A DNA stretch of 64,000 nt, taken from contig NZ_JAHXRL010000001.1 of NCBI RefSeq assembly GCF_019392245.1, forward strand, positions 1 to 64,000, in the 5' to 3' direction. The translations under genes were made by a program, and so were the position numbers. The stretch comes from Sulfitobacter sp. CW3 (GTDB lineage: Bacteria; Pseudomonadota; Alphaproteobacteria; Rhodobacterales; Rhodobacteraceae). The notes under the pieces are model-generated. The model searched no databases and had not been told where the DNA came from. It saw only the letters and a program-made list of their open reading frames with translations. This document shows positions 46,064 through 54,857 of this stretch, one piece after another (within the stretch, counting starts at the first letter, position 1; each line of letters begins with the position of its first letter).

Positions 46064-46085
46064 TAGCCGGTTAATGGACCGGCTA
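46064..46085 (+). terminator. Hairpin after purB
   Basis: TAGCCGGT-TAATGG-ACCGGCTA is an 8-bp perfect stem 6 bases after the purB stop. There is no T-run, so termination may be partial. Confidence 0.55.
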
Positions 46086-46160
46086 CCGTGATCTGCGATA
46101 TTCCTTTGAGAATGCACAAAGTCGTTGTACGATTTTGATGCATCTCAAAGGAGTAGTATG

Positions 46161-46316
46161 ATGAAACTTAGAATTGCACTTTCTGCATTGGCCCTTGCGG
46201 CAATTCCTGCGGTTGGTTTTGCCGAGTGCGGGTCGCAACAACATGCGATGTCTTGCGCCGAAGGCAGCGTTTATGACGCGCAAACGGCGACCTGCGTGAT
46301 CGCCGCGACGTCCTGA
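46161..46316 (+). CDS. Small secreted protein with CxxGxVYDxxTxxCV motif
   Basis: The predicted product has 51 residues: a signal peptide (MKLRIALSALALAAIPAVG, then FA) and a mature part of about 30 residues with three Cys, including CAEGSVYDAQTATCV. AAAGGAG sits seven bases before the ATG at 46161; an ATG at 46158 is too close to it. I do not recognise a family. The next gene carries the same cysteine motif just after its signal peptide, so the two are probably related in function. A disulfide between the two Cys of the motif in the periplasm is likely. Confidence 0.7.
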   Translation: MKLRIALSALALAAIPAVGFAECGSQQHAMSCAEGSVYDAQTATCVIAATS

Positions 46317-46400
46317 ATAACACGCAAACTTGACCCTGCGCCGCTTTACTTGGTCTGCGCGGGTCTTAACATCAGACGCTAATCTGATCCGGAGAGTGTT

Positions 46401-46922
46401 ATGCGTGTCCTTTTGATATCGGCCCTTGCAGTGGTTTTCCCTGCCAGTCTTTTTGCCAACGGCCCCGAACCGGTGGCACCCAAGCCCACGGTCACCTGTG
46501 AACAGGGTATGGTTTACGACAAGAAGACCAAGAAATGCGTTCCGGCGCAGGACAGCCGTTTAACTCCGGAGGATTTATTTCAAACTGTGCGCGAACTGGC
46601 CTATGCGGGGGATTATGTCGGCGCGCAGATGATCTTGGCCGCTATGCCGCAAGATGACGATCGCACCCTGACCTATATGGGGTTTACCAACCGCAAGATG
46701 GGCAATGCTGACGCTGGCATGTCATTCTACACCCGCGCGTTAGTGGTTAATCCCGCCAATATACTTGCGCGATCCTACATGGGGCAGGGCATGGTCGAGC
46801 AGGGAAACATCGCGGACGCATTGGCCCAGTTGCGTGCGATCCGGTCGTATGGTGGCACCGGAACATGGGCGGAAACGTCCTTGCGCACGGCCATCGCAAC
46901 TGGACAGACTTTTAACTATTGA
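46401..46922 (+). CDS. Secreted TPR-like protein with CxxGxVYDxxTxxCV motif
   Basis: This 173-residue protein has a signal peptide (cleavage near LFA-NGP), then CEQGMVYDKKTKKCV (about residues 33-47), then two to three TPR-like helical pairs (TYMGFTNRKMGNADAGMSFY, ARSYMGQGMVEQGNIADALA). TPR units suggest binding to another protein or envelope component in the periplasm. GGAG lies upstream of the ATG. The Cys motif is shared with the 51-residue neighbour. Function is unknown. Confidence 0.8.
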   Translation: MRVLLISALAVVFPASLFANGPEPVAPKPTVTCEQGMVYDKKTKKCVPAQDSRLTPEDLFQTVRELAYAGDYVGAQMILAAMPQDDDRTLTYMGFTNRKMGNADAGMSFYTRALVVNPANILARSYMGQGMVEQGNIADALAQLRAIRSYGGTGTWAETSLRTAIATGQTFNY

Positions 46923-47001
46923 GCTGAGATTTCTTTGCTCTTTGTTTATCTCTGAATGCCACAACGCTGACAGGCATAGTGACAGTCAGAGATGAAATTT
47001 T

Positions 47002-48078
47002 ATGAATGAACTCGCAACGTTAGGGCAAATTCAACCTGTTCAGATGGCTGCATCTGGGATGATGGTTGCGCCCGGGCTTACCCGGCGCGCAAAAGCTGCG
47101 ATTGTGGTTCGGTTGCTGCTGAACGAAGGGGCCGATATCCCGCTTGAGGAATTGCCCGAGGAACTTCAGGCCAGTCTGACCCAACAAATGGGGGCAATGC
47201 GGACGGTTGATCGCCACACGCTTGCCGCGGTTGTCGACGAATTCGCGCAAGAGCTGGATAGCATCGGGCTTTCTTTTCCGGGTGGGATCGCGGGTGCGAT
47301 CTCGGCGCTTGATGGTAAAATCAGCAAGCAAACCGCCGAACGCCTGCGCAAAGAGGCAGGCGTGCTTGAGATGGGCGACCCTTGGGATCGTTTGCGCGGG
47401 TTAGAGGCTGATAGGCTTTTGCCGATGATCGAAAACGAAAGCATCGAAGTCGCGGCCGTCGTCTTGTCCAAGTTAAAGGTTGGATTGGCGGCTGAATTGC
47501 TGGGTTTACTGCCCGGACCCAAAGCGCGCCAGATCACCTATGCTGTTTCCCTTACCAGTACGGTGACCCCAGCTGCCGTCGAACGCATTGGTCTTTCGCT
47601 GGCCAGCCAGCTTGATTTCGTGCCGGTGATGGCATTTGAGACCGGGGCGGTGGAAAGGGTAGGTGCGATCCTGAACTCGTCAACGACGCTGACGCGCGAT
47701 GACATGTTGAGCGGATTGCAAGAAACGGACGAGGGGTTTGCGACCGCTGTGCGCAAGGCGATCTTTACCTTCGCGAATATTCCCGGCCGTATCATGCCCC
47801 GCGACATTCCCGCTATTCTGCGCCGCGCCGAACAGCCGCAGCTTGTGATCGCTCTTGCCGGAGCAGAGGCCGCCGGTATGCAAAACGTGTTTGACTTTAT
47901 CCTTGAGAATATGTCGGGCCGGATGGCGGACCAGCTGCGCGAGGACGTTACCGATGCCGGCACTGTAAAACCTGCAGACGCAGAGGAGGCGATGGCGGGT
48001 TTTGTATTAGTCATCCGCGAGATGGAGGCGGAGGGCGAGCTGCAACTGGTCGTAGAAGAGGAGGAGGAAGGCACCTGA
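47002..48078 (+). CDS. fliG: FliG-like flagellar motor switch protein (isolated)
   Basis: This 358-residue protein has the FliG three-domain plan, most clearly the C-terminal domain: IFTFANIPGRIMPRDIPAILRR, then LVIALAGA, ENMSGRMADQLREDV and the ending EMEAEGEL. FliG forms part of the rotor C-ring and touches the stator. The N-terminal part (residues 20-110) has TRRAKAAIVVRLLLNEGAD. The tail is very acidic (EEEEE). No other flagellar or chemotaxis gene is in the window, so it is an orphan copy: either a second FliG or one displaced from the main cluster. Confidence 0.82.
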   Translation: MNELATLGQIQPVQMAASGMMVAPGLTRRAKAAIVVRLLLNEGADIPLEELPEELQASLTQQMGAMRTVDRHTLAAVVDEFAQELDSIGLSFPGGIAGAISALDGKISKQTAERLRKEAGVLEMGDPWDRLRGLEADRLLPMIENESIEVAAVVLSKLKVGLAAELLGLLPGPKARQITYAVSLTSTVTPAAVERIGLSLASQLDFVPVMAFETGAVERVGAILNSSTTLTRDDMLSGLQETDEGFATAVRKAIFTFANIPGRIMPRDIPAILRRAEQPQLVIALAGAEAAGMQNVFDFILENMSGRMADQLREDVTDAGTVKPADAEEAMAGFVLVIREMEAEGELQLVVEEEEEGT

Positions 48079-48146
48079 TCAAGCTTGTTGCTTGCGCCCG
48101 CCCGCTGTAAACAGCCCCACGCGATGCAGTCATCTGGCAGAGGTAT

Positions 48147-49049
48147 ATGGCCGATCCCAAGCTTCCCCCCAAAGATCCATTGGTGCGCCGCGCAGGTCAT
48201 TATCTGACCAATGCGCTCATTGTCGGGATTATCAAGTTTGCCTTGCTGATCCCCTTTCGCGCGCGCCTTGGGTTTGTGGGGTGGGTTGTACAATACATCA
48301 TCGGTCCCGCCGCCGGGTACCGCCGCCGTGCAGTGCAGAACGTGGCGATGATCTGGCCGGAACTCCCTGAAGAACGCCGGAACGAAATTGTTGCAGGCTG
48401 CCTGAACAACGTTGGCCGGACCTTTATCGAAAATTACTCTACCGACGATTTTCCCGCGCGCATGGCGCTAAACACCCCCCAGGGGCCTGGTTTTGATGCC
48501 TTGGAAAGTGCTGCCAAAAAAGGGCAGGCGGTTATTCTGGTCACGGGACATTTCGGCAATTACGAGGCGACCCGCGCTTGTCTGGTCGCACGGGGCTATG
48601 ACATTGGCGGTTTGTACCGCGATATGAAAAACCCCTATTTCAACGCGCATTATGTAAAAACAATGGAAGCATTCGGCGGGCCGGTCTTTCCTCAGGGGCG
48701 GCGCGGCACGGCCGGTTTCGTGCGCCATCTCAAGGATGGTGGCCAGCTGGTTTTGCTGTTCGATCAACATGTCTTTGGCGCGCCAAAGCTGGATTTCCTT
48801 GGCAAGCCCGCAAACACGGCGCTGTCGGCGGCGGAACTTGCCCTGCGGTATGACGCGCTTTTGATCCCGTTTTATGGAATCAGGCAGGCAGATGGCGTAT
48901 CTTTTGATGCGGTTCTTGAGGCACCTATCCCGCATTCGGATGCAACAACCATGACACAGGCGCTAAACGACAGTCTGGCGGCGCGGGTAAAGGCGCATCC
49001 GGAACAATGGTTTTGGGTGCACCGGCGTTGGCGGCCGAACGAAGACTAG
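48147..49049 (+). CDS. LpxL/HtrB-family lipid A-type acyltransferase
   Basis: This 300-residue protein has one N-terminal hydrophobic segment and the family active-site motif GHFGNYEATR (His in HX4-5E), then LYRDMKNPYFN and LLFDQHVFGAP. Such enzymes add secondary acyl chains to lipid A at the inner membrane; related ones act on other lipids. AGAGG precedes the ATG. The stop lies one base from the stop of the convergent DUF1223 gene, so no room for a terminator remains. Confidence 0.88.
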   Translation: MADPKLPPKDPLVRRAGHYLTNALIVGIIKFALLIPFRARLGFVGWVVQYIIGPAAGYRRRAVQNVAMIWPELPEERRNEIVAGCLNNVGRTFIENYSTDDFPARMALNTPQGPGFDALESAAKKGQAVILVTGHFGNYEATRACLVARGYDIGGLYRDMKNPYFNAHYVKTMEAFGGPVFPQGRRGTAGFVRHLKDGGQLVLLFDQHVFGAPKLDFLGKPANTALSAAELALRYDALLIPFYGIRQADGVSFDAVLEAPIPHSDATTMTQALNDSLAARVKAHPEQWFWVHRRWRPNED

Positions 49050-49050
49050 A

Positions 49051-49749
49051 TTATTTTACGCGGGCGGCTGCGACGATAGGTCCTGCGCCGCTTTGCTGGA
49101 TTATCACAACCGCAGGCAGGTCCCCCTTGATCGGGGCCGTGAGGGCCAGTGGTTCTTGGGCCGACCAGTCGCCCAGCACCGACCAATTTTGCACGATATT
49201 ATGGTATGAAAAGGCATGGCCTGCATTTTCGCCGCGTTTGATATTGGCCTTTCGCGACGGGACGTATTGCAACAAATTCACGGTGAACGGCCCCTTGGCC
49301 CCCGGCAACCTCTTGGCGTTGATCTGCAAGATATCGCCGCTGCGCGTTAGCGTCAGATCAACGAGTGCCGGATCATTTTTATGGTCGGTGATCGCCTGGG
49401 CTACGGCCATCGGTTTCGCGCCGACGATATCCGTTATGCCATTGATAATCATTTCGGGCGTATAAATCGATTTCCTGCCACCAGCCACTGCATAGGCCCG
49501 CTGGCGCGTGGCATGATCTGGGTCGCCAAATTGGTCCTTCCAGCCGATGTAGTCCCAGTAATCAACATGAAGCGCTAGCGCGATCACATCGTTACGCTGG
49601 GCAAGCTCGGCTAATATTTCATCTGCTGGCGGGCAGGAGGAACAGCCTTGCGAGGTAAACAGCTCGACCACCACGGGGCGGTCTTGGGCCTGCAAAGGGG
49701 CCGTGCAAGCTACGCCCAAAACGAGGAGGGAGGAAAACAGGAATTTCAT
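49051..49749 (-). CDS. DUF1223 family secreted thioredoxin-like protein
   Basis: This 232-residue protein has a signal peptide (cleavage near LQAQ) and starts its mature part with VVVELFTSQGCSSCPPAD. This is the DUF1223 hallmark, with a CxxC pair in a thioredoxin-like position, followed by LHVDYWDYIGWKD and SIYTPEMIING. The family is widespread in Alphaproteobacteria, and its biochemical role is not established; a periplasmic thiol function is suggested by the CxxC. It is convergent with the acyltransferase gene. Confidence 0.88.
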   Translation of the reverse strand: MKFLFSSLLVLGVACTAPLQAQDRPVVVELFTSQGCSSCPPADEILAELAQRNDVIALALHVDYWDYIGWKDQFGDPDHATRQRAYAVAGGRKSIYTPEMIINGITDIVGAKPMAVAQAITDHKNDPALVDLTLTRSGDILQINAKRLPGAKGPFTVNLLQYVPSRKANIKRGENAGHAFSYHNIVQNWSVLGDWSAQEPLALTAPIKGDLPAVVIIQQSGAGPIVAAARVK

Positions 49750-49980
49750 CGATCAGGCCACTTTCACAAGGTGGTTTTTTGTAGACCGGGCTTGGATTAA
49801 TTACCACTCAAGCTTTGTTGAAGCGCTGTAACGTCTGGATTTCTCCAATTTGCGTCAATATCGGTACACAATGGTATACAAAAGCGAATTACCTGATGGA
49901 TAACTGTTGAAACGCGCCGCGCAATACTGCATTTAGACGCCAAGCCACCAATCTTTATCAACCCACCGAAGGGAGCTTCC

Positions 49981-52755
49981 ATGACCATTATTGTTGGGCA
50001 GGACACCGCCAAGACACGCAAGACGCTGACGTCAGGCGACCAATCTATCGCCTATTATTCGATTCCTGCCGCGCAGGAAGCCGGGCTTGGTGATTTCTCG
50101 AAATTGCCTGCCGCGCTGAAAGTGGTGTTGGAAAACATGTTGCGTTTCGAGGATGGCAAAACTGTCACCGTCGACGACATCAAAGCATTCGCTGAATGGG
50201 GTGCCAAGGGCGGCCAGAATCCGCGCGAGATCGCCTATCGTCCGGCCCGCGTTTTGATGCAGGATTTCACTGGTGTTCCGGCGGTTGTTGACTTGGCCGC
50301 GATGCGTGACGGTCTGGTTGCATTGGGCGGCGACGCTAACAAGATTAACCCGCTGAACCCAGTTGATCTGGTCATCGACCACTCGGTTATGATTGACGAA
50401 TTCGGCAACCCGCGCGCGTTCCAGATGAACGTTGACCGTGAATACGAGCGTAACATCGAACGTTACACGTTCCTCAAGTGGGGCCAAAAGGCGTTTAACA
50501 ACTTCCGCGTTGTGCCCCCCGGCACCGGCATCTGTCACCAGGTGAACCTTGAATACCTGGCGCAAACCGTTTGGACTGACAAAGACCAAAACGGCGTCGA
50601 AGTTGCTTATCCTGATACGCTTGTCGGTACGGACAGCCACACCACCATGGTTAACGGCATGGCCGTTCTGGGTTGGGGCGTTGGCGGGATCGAGGCCGAG
50701 GCCGCGATGCTGGGTCAGCCGATTTCCATGCTGATCCCCGAAGTTGTGGGTTTCGAGCTGACAGGCCGCATGATGGAAGGCACGACCGGTACCGACCTTG
50801 TGTTGAAAGTCGTCGAAATGCTGCGCGCAAAAGGCGTTGTTTCCAAATTCGTCGAATTCTACGGCGAAGGTCTGGATCACCTGCCACTGGCAGACCGCGC
50901 GACCATCGCCAACATGGCACCTGAATATGGCGCGACCTGTGGTTTCTTCCCGATTGACGGCGAAACCCTGCGTTACTTGCGCACCACGGGCCGCGAAGAA
51001 GACCGCATTGCGCTGGTCGAAGCCTATGCCAAGGAAAACGGCATGTGGCGCGACGCGGATTACGCGCCGATCTACACCGACACGCTGACGCTTGATATGG
51101 GCACAATCGTACCTGCGATTTCCGGCCCCAAGCGCCCGCAGGATTACATCGCGCTGACCTCTGCGCACACTGCATTTGCTGACTATGTCAAAGGTGTCCG
51201 CGAGGGCAAAGATGCGTCACACGCAGCCGAAGTACGTTGGGAAGGCGAGGGCGGTCAGCCAGAGCCACAGGATATTCCCGGCGACGAAGGCAACCACAAG
51301 CGCGGCTATGTGATGACCGACGATGGTCATTACCAGTTGCATGACGGGTCCATCGTGATCGCGTCGATCACATCTTGCACCAACACATCGAACCCCTATG
51401 TGATGATCGGTGCAGGTCTGGTTGCACGCAAAGCGCGCGCGCTTGGTTTGACGCGCAAGCCTTGGGTCAAGACGTCGCTGGCCCCCGGTTCGCAAGTTGT
51501 TTCTGCCTATCTTGAGGCCGCAAACCTGCAAGAAGATCTGGACGCCATCGGCTTTAACCTTGTTGGTTACGGTTGCACGACCTGTATCGGTAACTCTGGC
51601 CCGCTAGAGCCTGCGATCAGCAAGGCAATCAACGACTACGACCTGATCGGTACCTCGGTCCTGTCTGGTAACCGCAACTTTGAAGGCCGGATTTCGCCTG
51701 ATGTGCGCGCCAACTATCTGGCGTCACCGCCACTGGTTGTGGCCTATGCACTGGTGGGTGACATGAACGTCGATCTGGCGCATGCACCTTTGGGTCAGGA
51801 TCAGGAAGGCAATGATGTTTATCTGCGCGACATCTGGCCAACCACACAGGAAGTAGCTGAATTGGTTGAAAAGACCGTGACGCGCGAAGCCTTCCAAGAA
51901 AAATACGCCGACGTATTCAAGGGCGACGAAAAGTGGCAGGCCGTCGAGACAACAGACGCCAAGACCTACAACTGGCCACCCGCGTCGACCTATGTGCAAA
52001 ACCCGCCATATTTCCAGAATATGTCGGCAGAGCCGGGCGTGATCACCAACATCGAAGGGGCTAAAGTACTGGCCGTTTTGGGTGACATGATCACAACCGA
52101 CCACATCAGCCCTGCGGGTTCCTTCAAGGAAAACACGCCTGCCGGTCAGTACCTGATAGAGCATCAGGTACCCGTGCGCGAATTCAACTCTTACGGTTCG
52201 CGTCGTGGTAACCACGAAGTCATGATGCGCGGCACATTCGCCAACATCCGCATCAAGAACGAGATGCTGGACGGCGTCGAGGGCGGCTATACCAAAGGCC
52301 CCGATGGCGAACAGACGTCGATCTTTGATGCCGCGATGGCCTATCAGGATGCTGGCACACCGCTGGTTATCTTTGGTGGTGAACAATACGGTGCGGGGTC
52401 TTCGCGTGACTGGGCCGCCAAAGGCACAGCGCTGCTGGGCGTCAAGGCTGTCATCGCCGAGAGCTTTGAGCGTATTCACCGCTCCAACCTTGTTGGCATG
52501 GGCGTTATCCCGTTCGAGTTCACCAATGGTGACACGCGCAAAAGCTTGGGCCTGACCGGCGACGAAACCGTGTCGATCTCGGGTCTGGATACGATCAAGC
52601 CGCTGCAAGAAGTGCCGTGCACGATCACAATGGCTGACGGTTCGGTCAAAGAGATCATGATCAAGTGCCGCATCGATACAGCGATCGAGATTGAATACAT
52701 CGAGCACGGTGGCGTTTTGCACTATGTTCTGCGTGATTTGGCTAAATCTGCCTGA
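49981..52755 (+). CDS. acnA: Aconitate hydratase A
   Basis: This 924-residue enzyme has the iron-sulfur ligand regions ITSCTNTSNPYVMIGAG and GCTTCIGNSGPLE. The swivel domain near the C-terminus has GDMITTDHISPAG and EQYGAGSSRDWAAKG. It turns citrate into isocitrate through cis-aconitate in the TCA cycle. The length matches AcnA/IRP-type aconitases. GAAGGGAG lies just before the ATG. The 231-base upstream region is its promoter region, with no element I can name. Confidence 0.97.
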   Translation: MTIIVGQDTAKTRKTLTSGDQSIAYYSIPAAQEAGLGDFSKLPAALKVVLENMLRFEDGKTVTVDDIKAFAEWGAKGGQNPREIAYRPARVLMQDFTGVPAVVDLAAMRDGLVALGGDANKINPLNPVDLVIDHSVMIDEFGNPRAFQMNVDREYERNIERYTFLKWGQKAFNNFRVVPPGTGICHQVNLEYLAQTVWTDKDQNGVEVAYPDTLVGTDSHTTMVNGMAVLGWGVGGIEAEAAMLGQPISMLIPEVVGFELTGRMMEGTTGTDLVLKVVEMLRAKGVVSKFVEFYGEGLDHLPLADRATIANMAPEYGATCGFFPIDGETLRYLRTTGREEDRIALVEAYAKENGMWRDADYAPIYTDTLTLDMGTIVPAISGPKRPQDYIALTSAHTAFADYVKGVREGKDASHAAEVRWEGEGGQPEPQDIPGDEGNHKRGYVMTDDGHYQLHDGSIVIASITSCTNTSNPYVMIGAGLVARKARALGLTRKPWVKTSLAPGSQVVSAYLEAANLQEDLDAIGFNLVGYGCTTCIGNSGPLEPAISKAINDYDLIGTSVLSGNRNFEGRISPDVRANYLASPPLVVAYALVGDMNVDLAHAPLGQDQEGNDVYLRDIWPTTQEVAELVEKTVTREAFQEKYADVFKGDEKWQAVETTDAKTYNWPPASTYVQNPPYFQNMSAEPGVITNIEGAKVLAVLGDMITTDHISPAGSFKENTPAGQYLIEHQVPVREFNSYGSRRGNHEVMMRGTFANIRIKNEMLDGVEGGYTKGPDGEQTSIFDAAMAYQDAGTPLVIFGGEQYGAGSSRDWAAKGTALLGVKAVIAESFERIHRSNLVGMGVIPFEFTNGDTRKSLGLTGDETVSISGLDTIKPLQEVPCTITMADGSVKEIMIKCRIDTAIEIEYIEHGGVLHYVLRDLAKSA

Positions 52756-52776
52756 TCCAACCAAACTAACGTAAAG

Positions 52777-52811
52777 AACGCCCGCCAAGCATCGTCTTGG
52801 CGGGCGTTTTG
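52777..52811 (+). terminator. Intrinsic terminator after acnA
   Basis: AACGCCCGCCAAG and CTTGGCGGGCGTT form a 13-bp perfect stem with a CATCGT loop, followed by TTGC, 22 bases after the stop. Confidence 0.88.
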
Positions 52812-53036
52812 CATTCTACAGCAGTCGAAACCGGCGCTTGCCCTGCGGGATTCTGCCCATCGGCGAAGATATATCCGAATGCCCGTTCACAAATGTGATT
52901 TAGCCCAGCAGAGTGTTTGCTGCTACGGGATCATTTCCGCTATGAAGCAAGTATTATTGAGCGAGATGGTGACGCGCCGATGAACCGGGCTAGGTGTTAC
53001 TGATCAGGTTTCGGTCTTCGCAAATGAGGAGGGCGC

Positions 53037-54857
53037 ATGGCGCGTTCGACAACAGACAGTTTTTTCCGGGGCCTGCGGGCTGCCAGCACAGCCGCGGCAA
53101 TTGTCTGGGGCAGTTCGGTCGGGCACGCTGCGTCGCTGGACGTCACCGGCATCGAAGCAGGGTCTGACCTTTACGATGCGGTGCTGGGCGGATCATTGCT
53201 GCGTGAACAAACGGCAGAAGACGCAACCCCATCGACCCAGGAACTGTTGGCCGCAGCGCAAGCCGACTATGCGAGGTTGCTGGCCGTATTATACGATCAG
53301 GGCTATTTCGCCCCTGTGATCAAGATCACCGTTGACGGCGTCGACGTGTCGTCCATCGCGCCGGTATCCCCGCCGAAACAGATCAACACGGCTGTGATCA
53401 ACATCCAACCGGGCAAAAAGTTCAGCTTTGCCAAGGCCGAAATCACACCCGTTGCCCCGGGCACCGAACTGCCCGAAGGGTTCGCCATGGGCCAGCCCGC
53501 CCGCCTTGGCATCCTGAAAGATACGGTGGCAAAAGCGATCACAGGCTGGCGCGACCAAGGCCATGCAAAAGCGGCTTTGACAGAACAACAGCTAACGGCG
53601 CGGGTACCTGACAGCACGATCAGCGCCGCGTTGCGATTGGACCCCGGCCCACGCCTGCGCTTTGGCGAACTTACGGTGAAGGGCGAAAGCGCCGTGCGTC
53701 GTAACCGCATCAACAAGATCGCCGGGCTGCCCACGGGCCAGGTCTATTCCCAAGAACAGCTTGATCTGGCTGCCACTCGTCTGCGCCGCACCGGTGCGTT
53801 TAGTTCGGTCGCAATGATTGAGGCGGATCAAATCACAGCGCCTGATATTTTGCCGATCACCGCCCAAATCGCCGATGCTCCACAACGGCGTTTCGGCTTC
53901 GGGGCCGAGCTTTCCTCGCTTGAGGGGCTGAGCGTCAGTAGCTATTGGATGCACCGCAACCTGTTGGGCGGCGCAGAAAACCTGCGTGTCGAAGGCGAAA
54001 TATCTGGCATCGGCGGCAGTTCCGGCGGCACGGATTACCGGTTATCGACACGGTTTGAGCGCCCCGCGACCTTTAACGCGGATACGAATTTCTATGCATT
54101 CGCGGAAATCGAACAACTGGACGAGGAATTCTACTTTTCGCGCCAGTTTGATATCGAAGCAGGGATCGAACGGATCGCCAGCGCCGAGCGGACTTATACC
54201 TCGGGTGTGGGTCTGCGCACTGCAGAAACCCGCGATGCGTTCGGCACCCAAAACTATACGCTTTTGACCCTGCCGCTGACCGCCGAACATGATTACCGTG
54301 ACAACCGGCTGGATGCCAAAGATGGTTTTTACGCCAAGGCCAGCGTAACCCCCTTTCTGGCGATATCCGGGTCGGCCAACGGTGTGCGCAGCTATGTCGA
54401 TCTGCGCGGCTATAAAACCTTTGGCACCACACGCCCCGTGACATTCGCCCTGCGTGGGCAGCTTGGGTCGGTCTACGGACCAACGCTGTCGCAGTCACCG
54501 GCGGATTACCTGTTCTACTCGGGCGGGGGCGGCAGCGTTCGCGGGCAACCTTATCAAACGCTTGGCGTTGATCTGGGGGGCGGCGAAACCGTTGGCGGGC
54601 GCAGTTTCGCGGGCCTGTCAGCCGAGGCACGCGTGGCCGTGCGCGATAAAATCGGCCTCGTCGCCTTTATCGATGCGGGCTATATCGGGTCTGAACAATT
54701 CTTTGACGGCTCTGGCCGGTGGCATTCGGGGGCGGGCCTTGGTCTGCGCTATGCCACAGGCATCGGGCCGATCCGCGTCGATTTCGCCGTGCCCACCTCC
54801 GGGCCGGAAACCGACGAAAACTTTCAGGTTTATATTGGCATTGGACAATCGTTTTGA
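53037..54857 (+). CDS. tamA: TamA-like Omp85 family outer-membrane protein
   Basis: This 606-residue protein has an N-terminal export signal (cleavage near GHAAS), about three POTRA-like domains (residues 30-270; TVKGESAVRRNRINKIAG) and a C-terminal beta-barrel ending in Phe (QVYIGIGQSF), the usual outer-membrane insertion signal. FYSGGGGSVRGQPYQTLG corresponds to the conserved barrel loop (G/S)VRG(Y/F). TamA works with TamB to transport lipids or insert proteins in the outer membrane. Its stop overlaps the tamB start. Confidence 0.92.
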   Translation: MARSTTDSFFRGLRAASTAAAIVWGSSVGHAASLDVTGIEAGSDLYDAVLGGSLLREQTAEDATPSTQELLAAAQADYARLLAVLYDQGYFAPVIKITVDGVDVSSIAPVSPPKQINTAVINIQPGKKFSFAKAEITPVAPGTELPEGFAMGQPARLGILKDTVAKAITGWRDQGHAKAALTEQQLTARVPDSTISAALRLDPGPRLRFGELTVKGESAVRRNRINKIAGLPTGQVYSQEQLDLAATRLRRTGAFSSVAMIEADQITAPDILPITAQIADAPQRRFGFGAELSSLEGLSVSSYWMHRNLLGGAENLRVEGEISGIGGSSGGTDYRLSTRFERPATFNADTNFYAFAEIEQLDEEFYFSRQFDIEAGIERIASAERTYTSGVGLRTAETRDAFGTQNYTLLTLPLTAEHDYRDNRLDAKDGFYAKASVTPFLAISGSANGVRSYVDLRGYKTFGTTRPVTFALRGQLGSVYGPTLSQSPADYLFYSGGGGSVRGQPYQTLGVDLGGGETVGGRSFAGLSAEARVAVRDKIGLVAFIDAGYIGSEQFFDGSGRWHSGAGLGLRYATGIGPIRVDFAVPTSGPETDENFQVYIGIGQSF

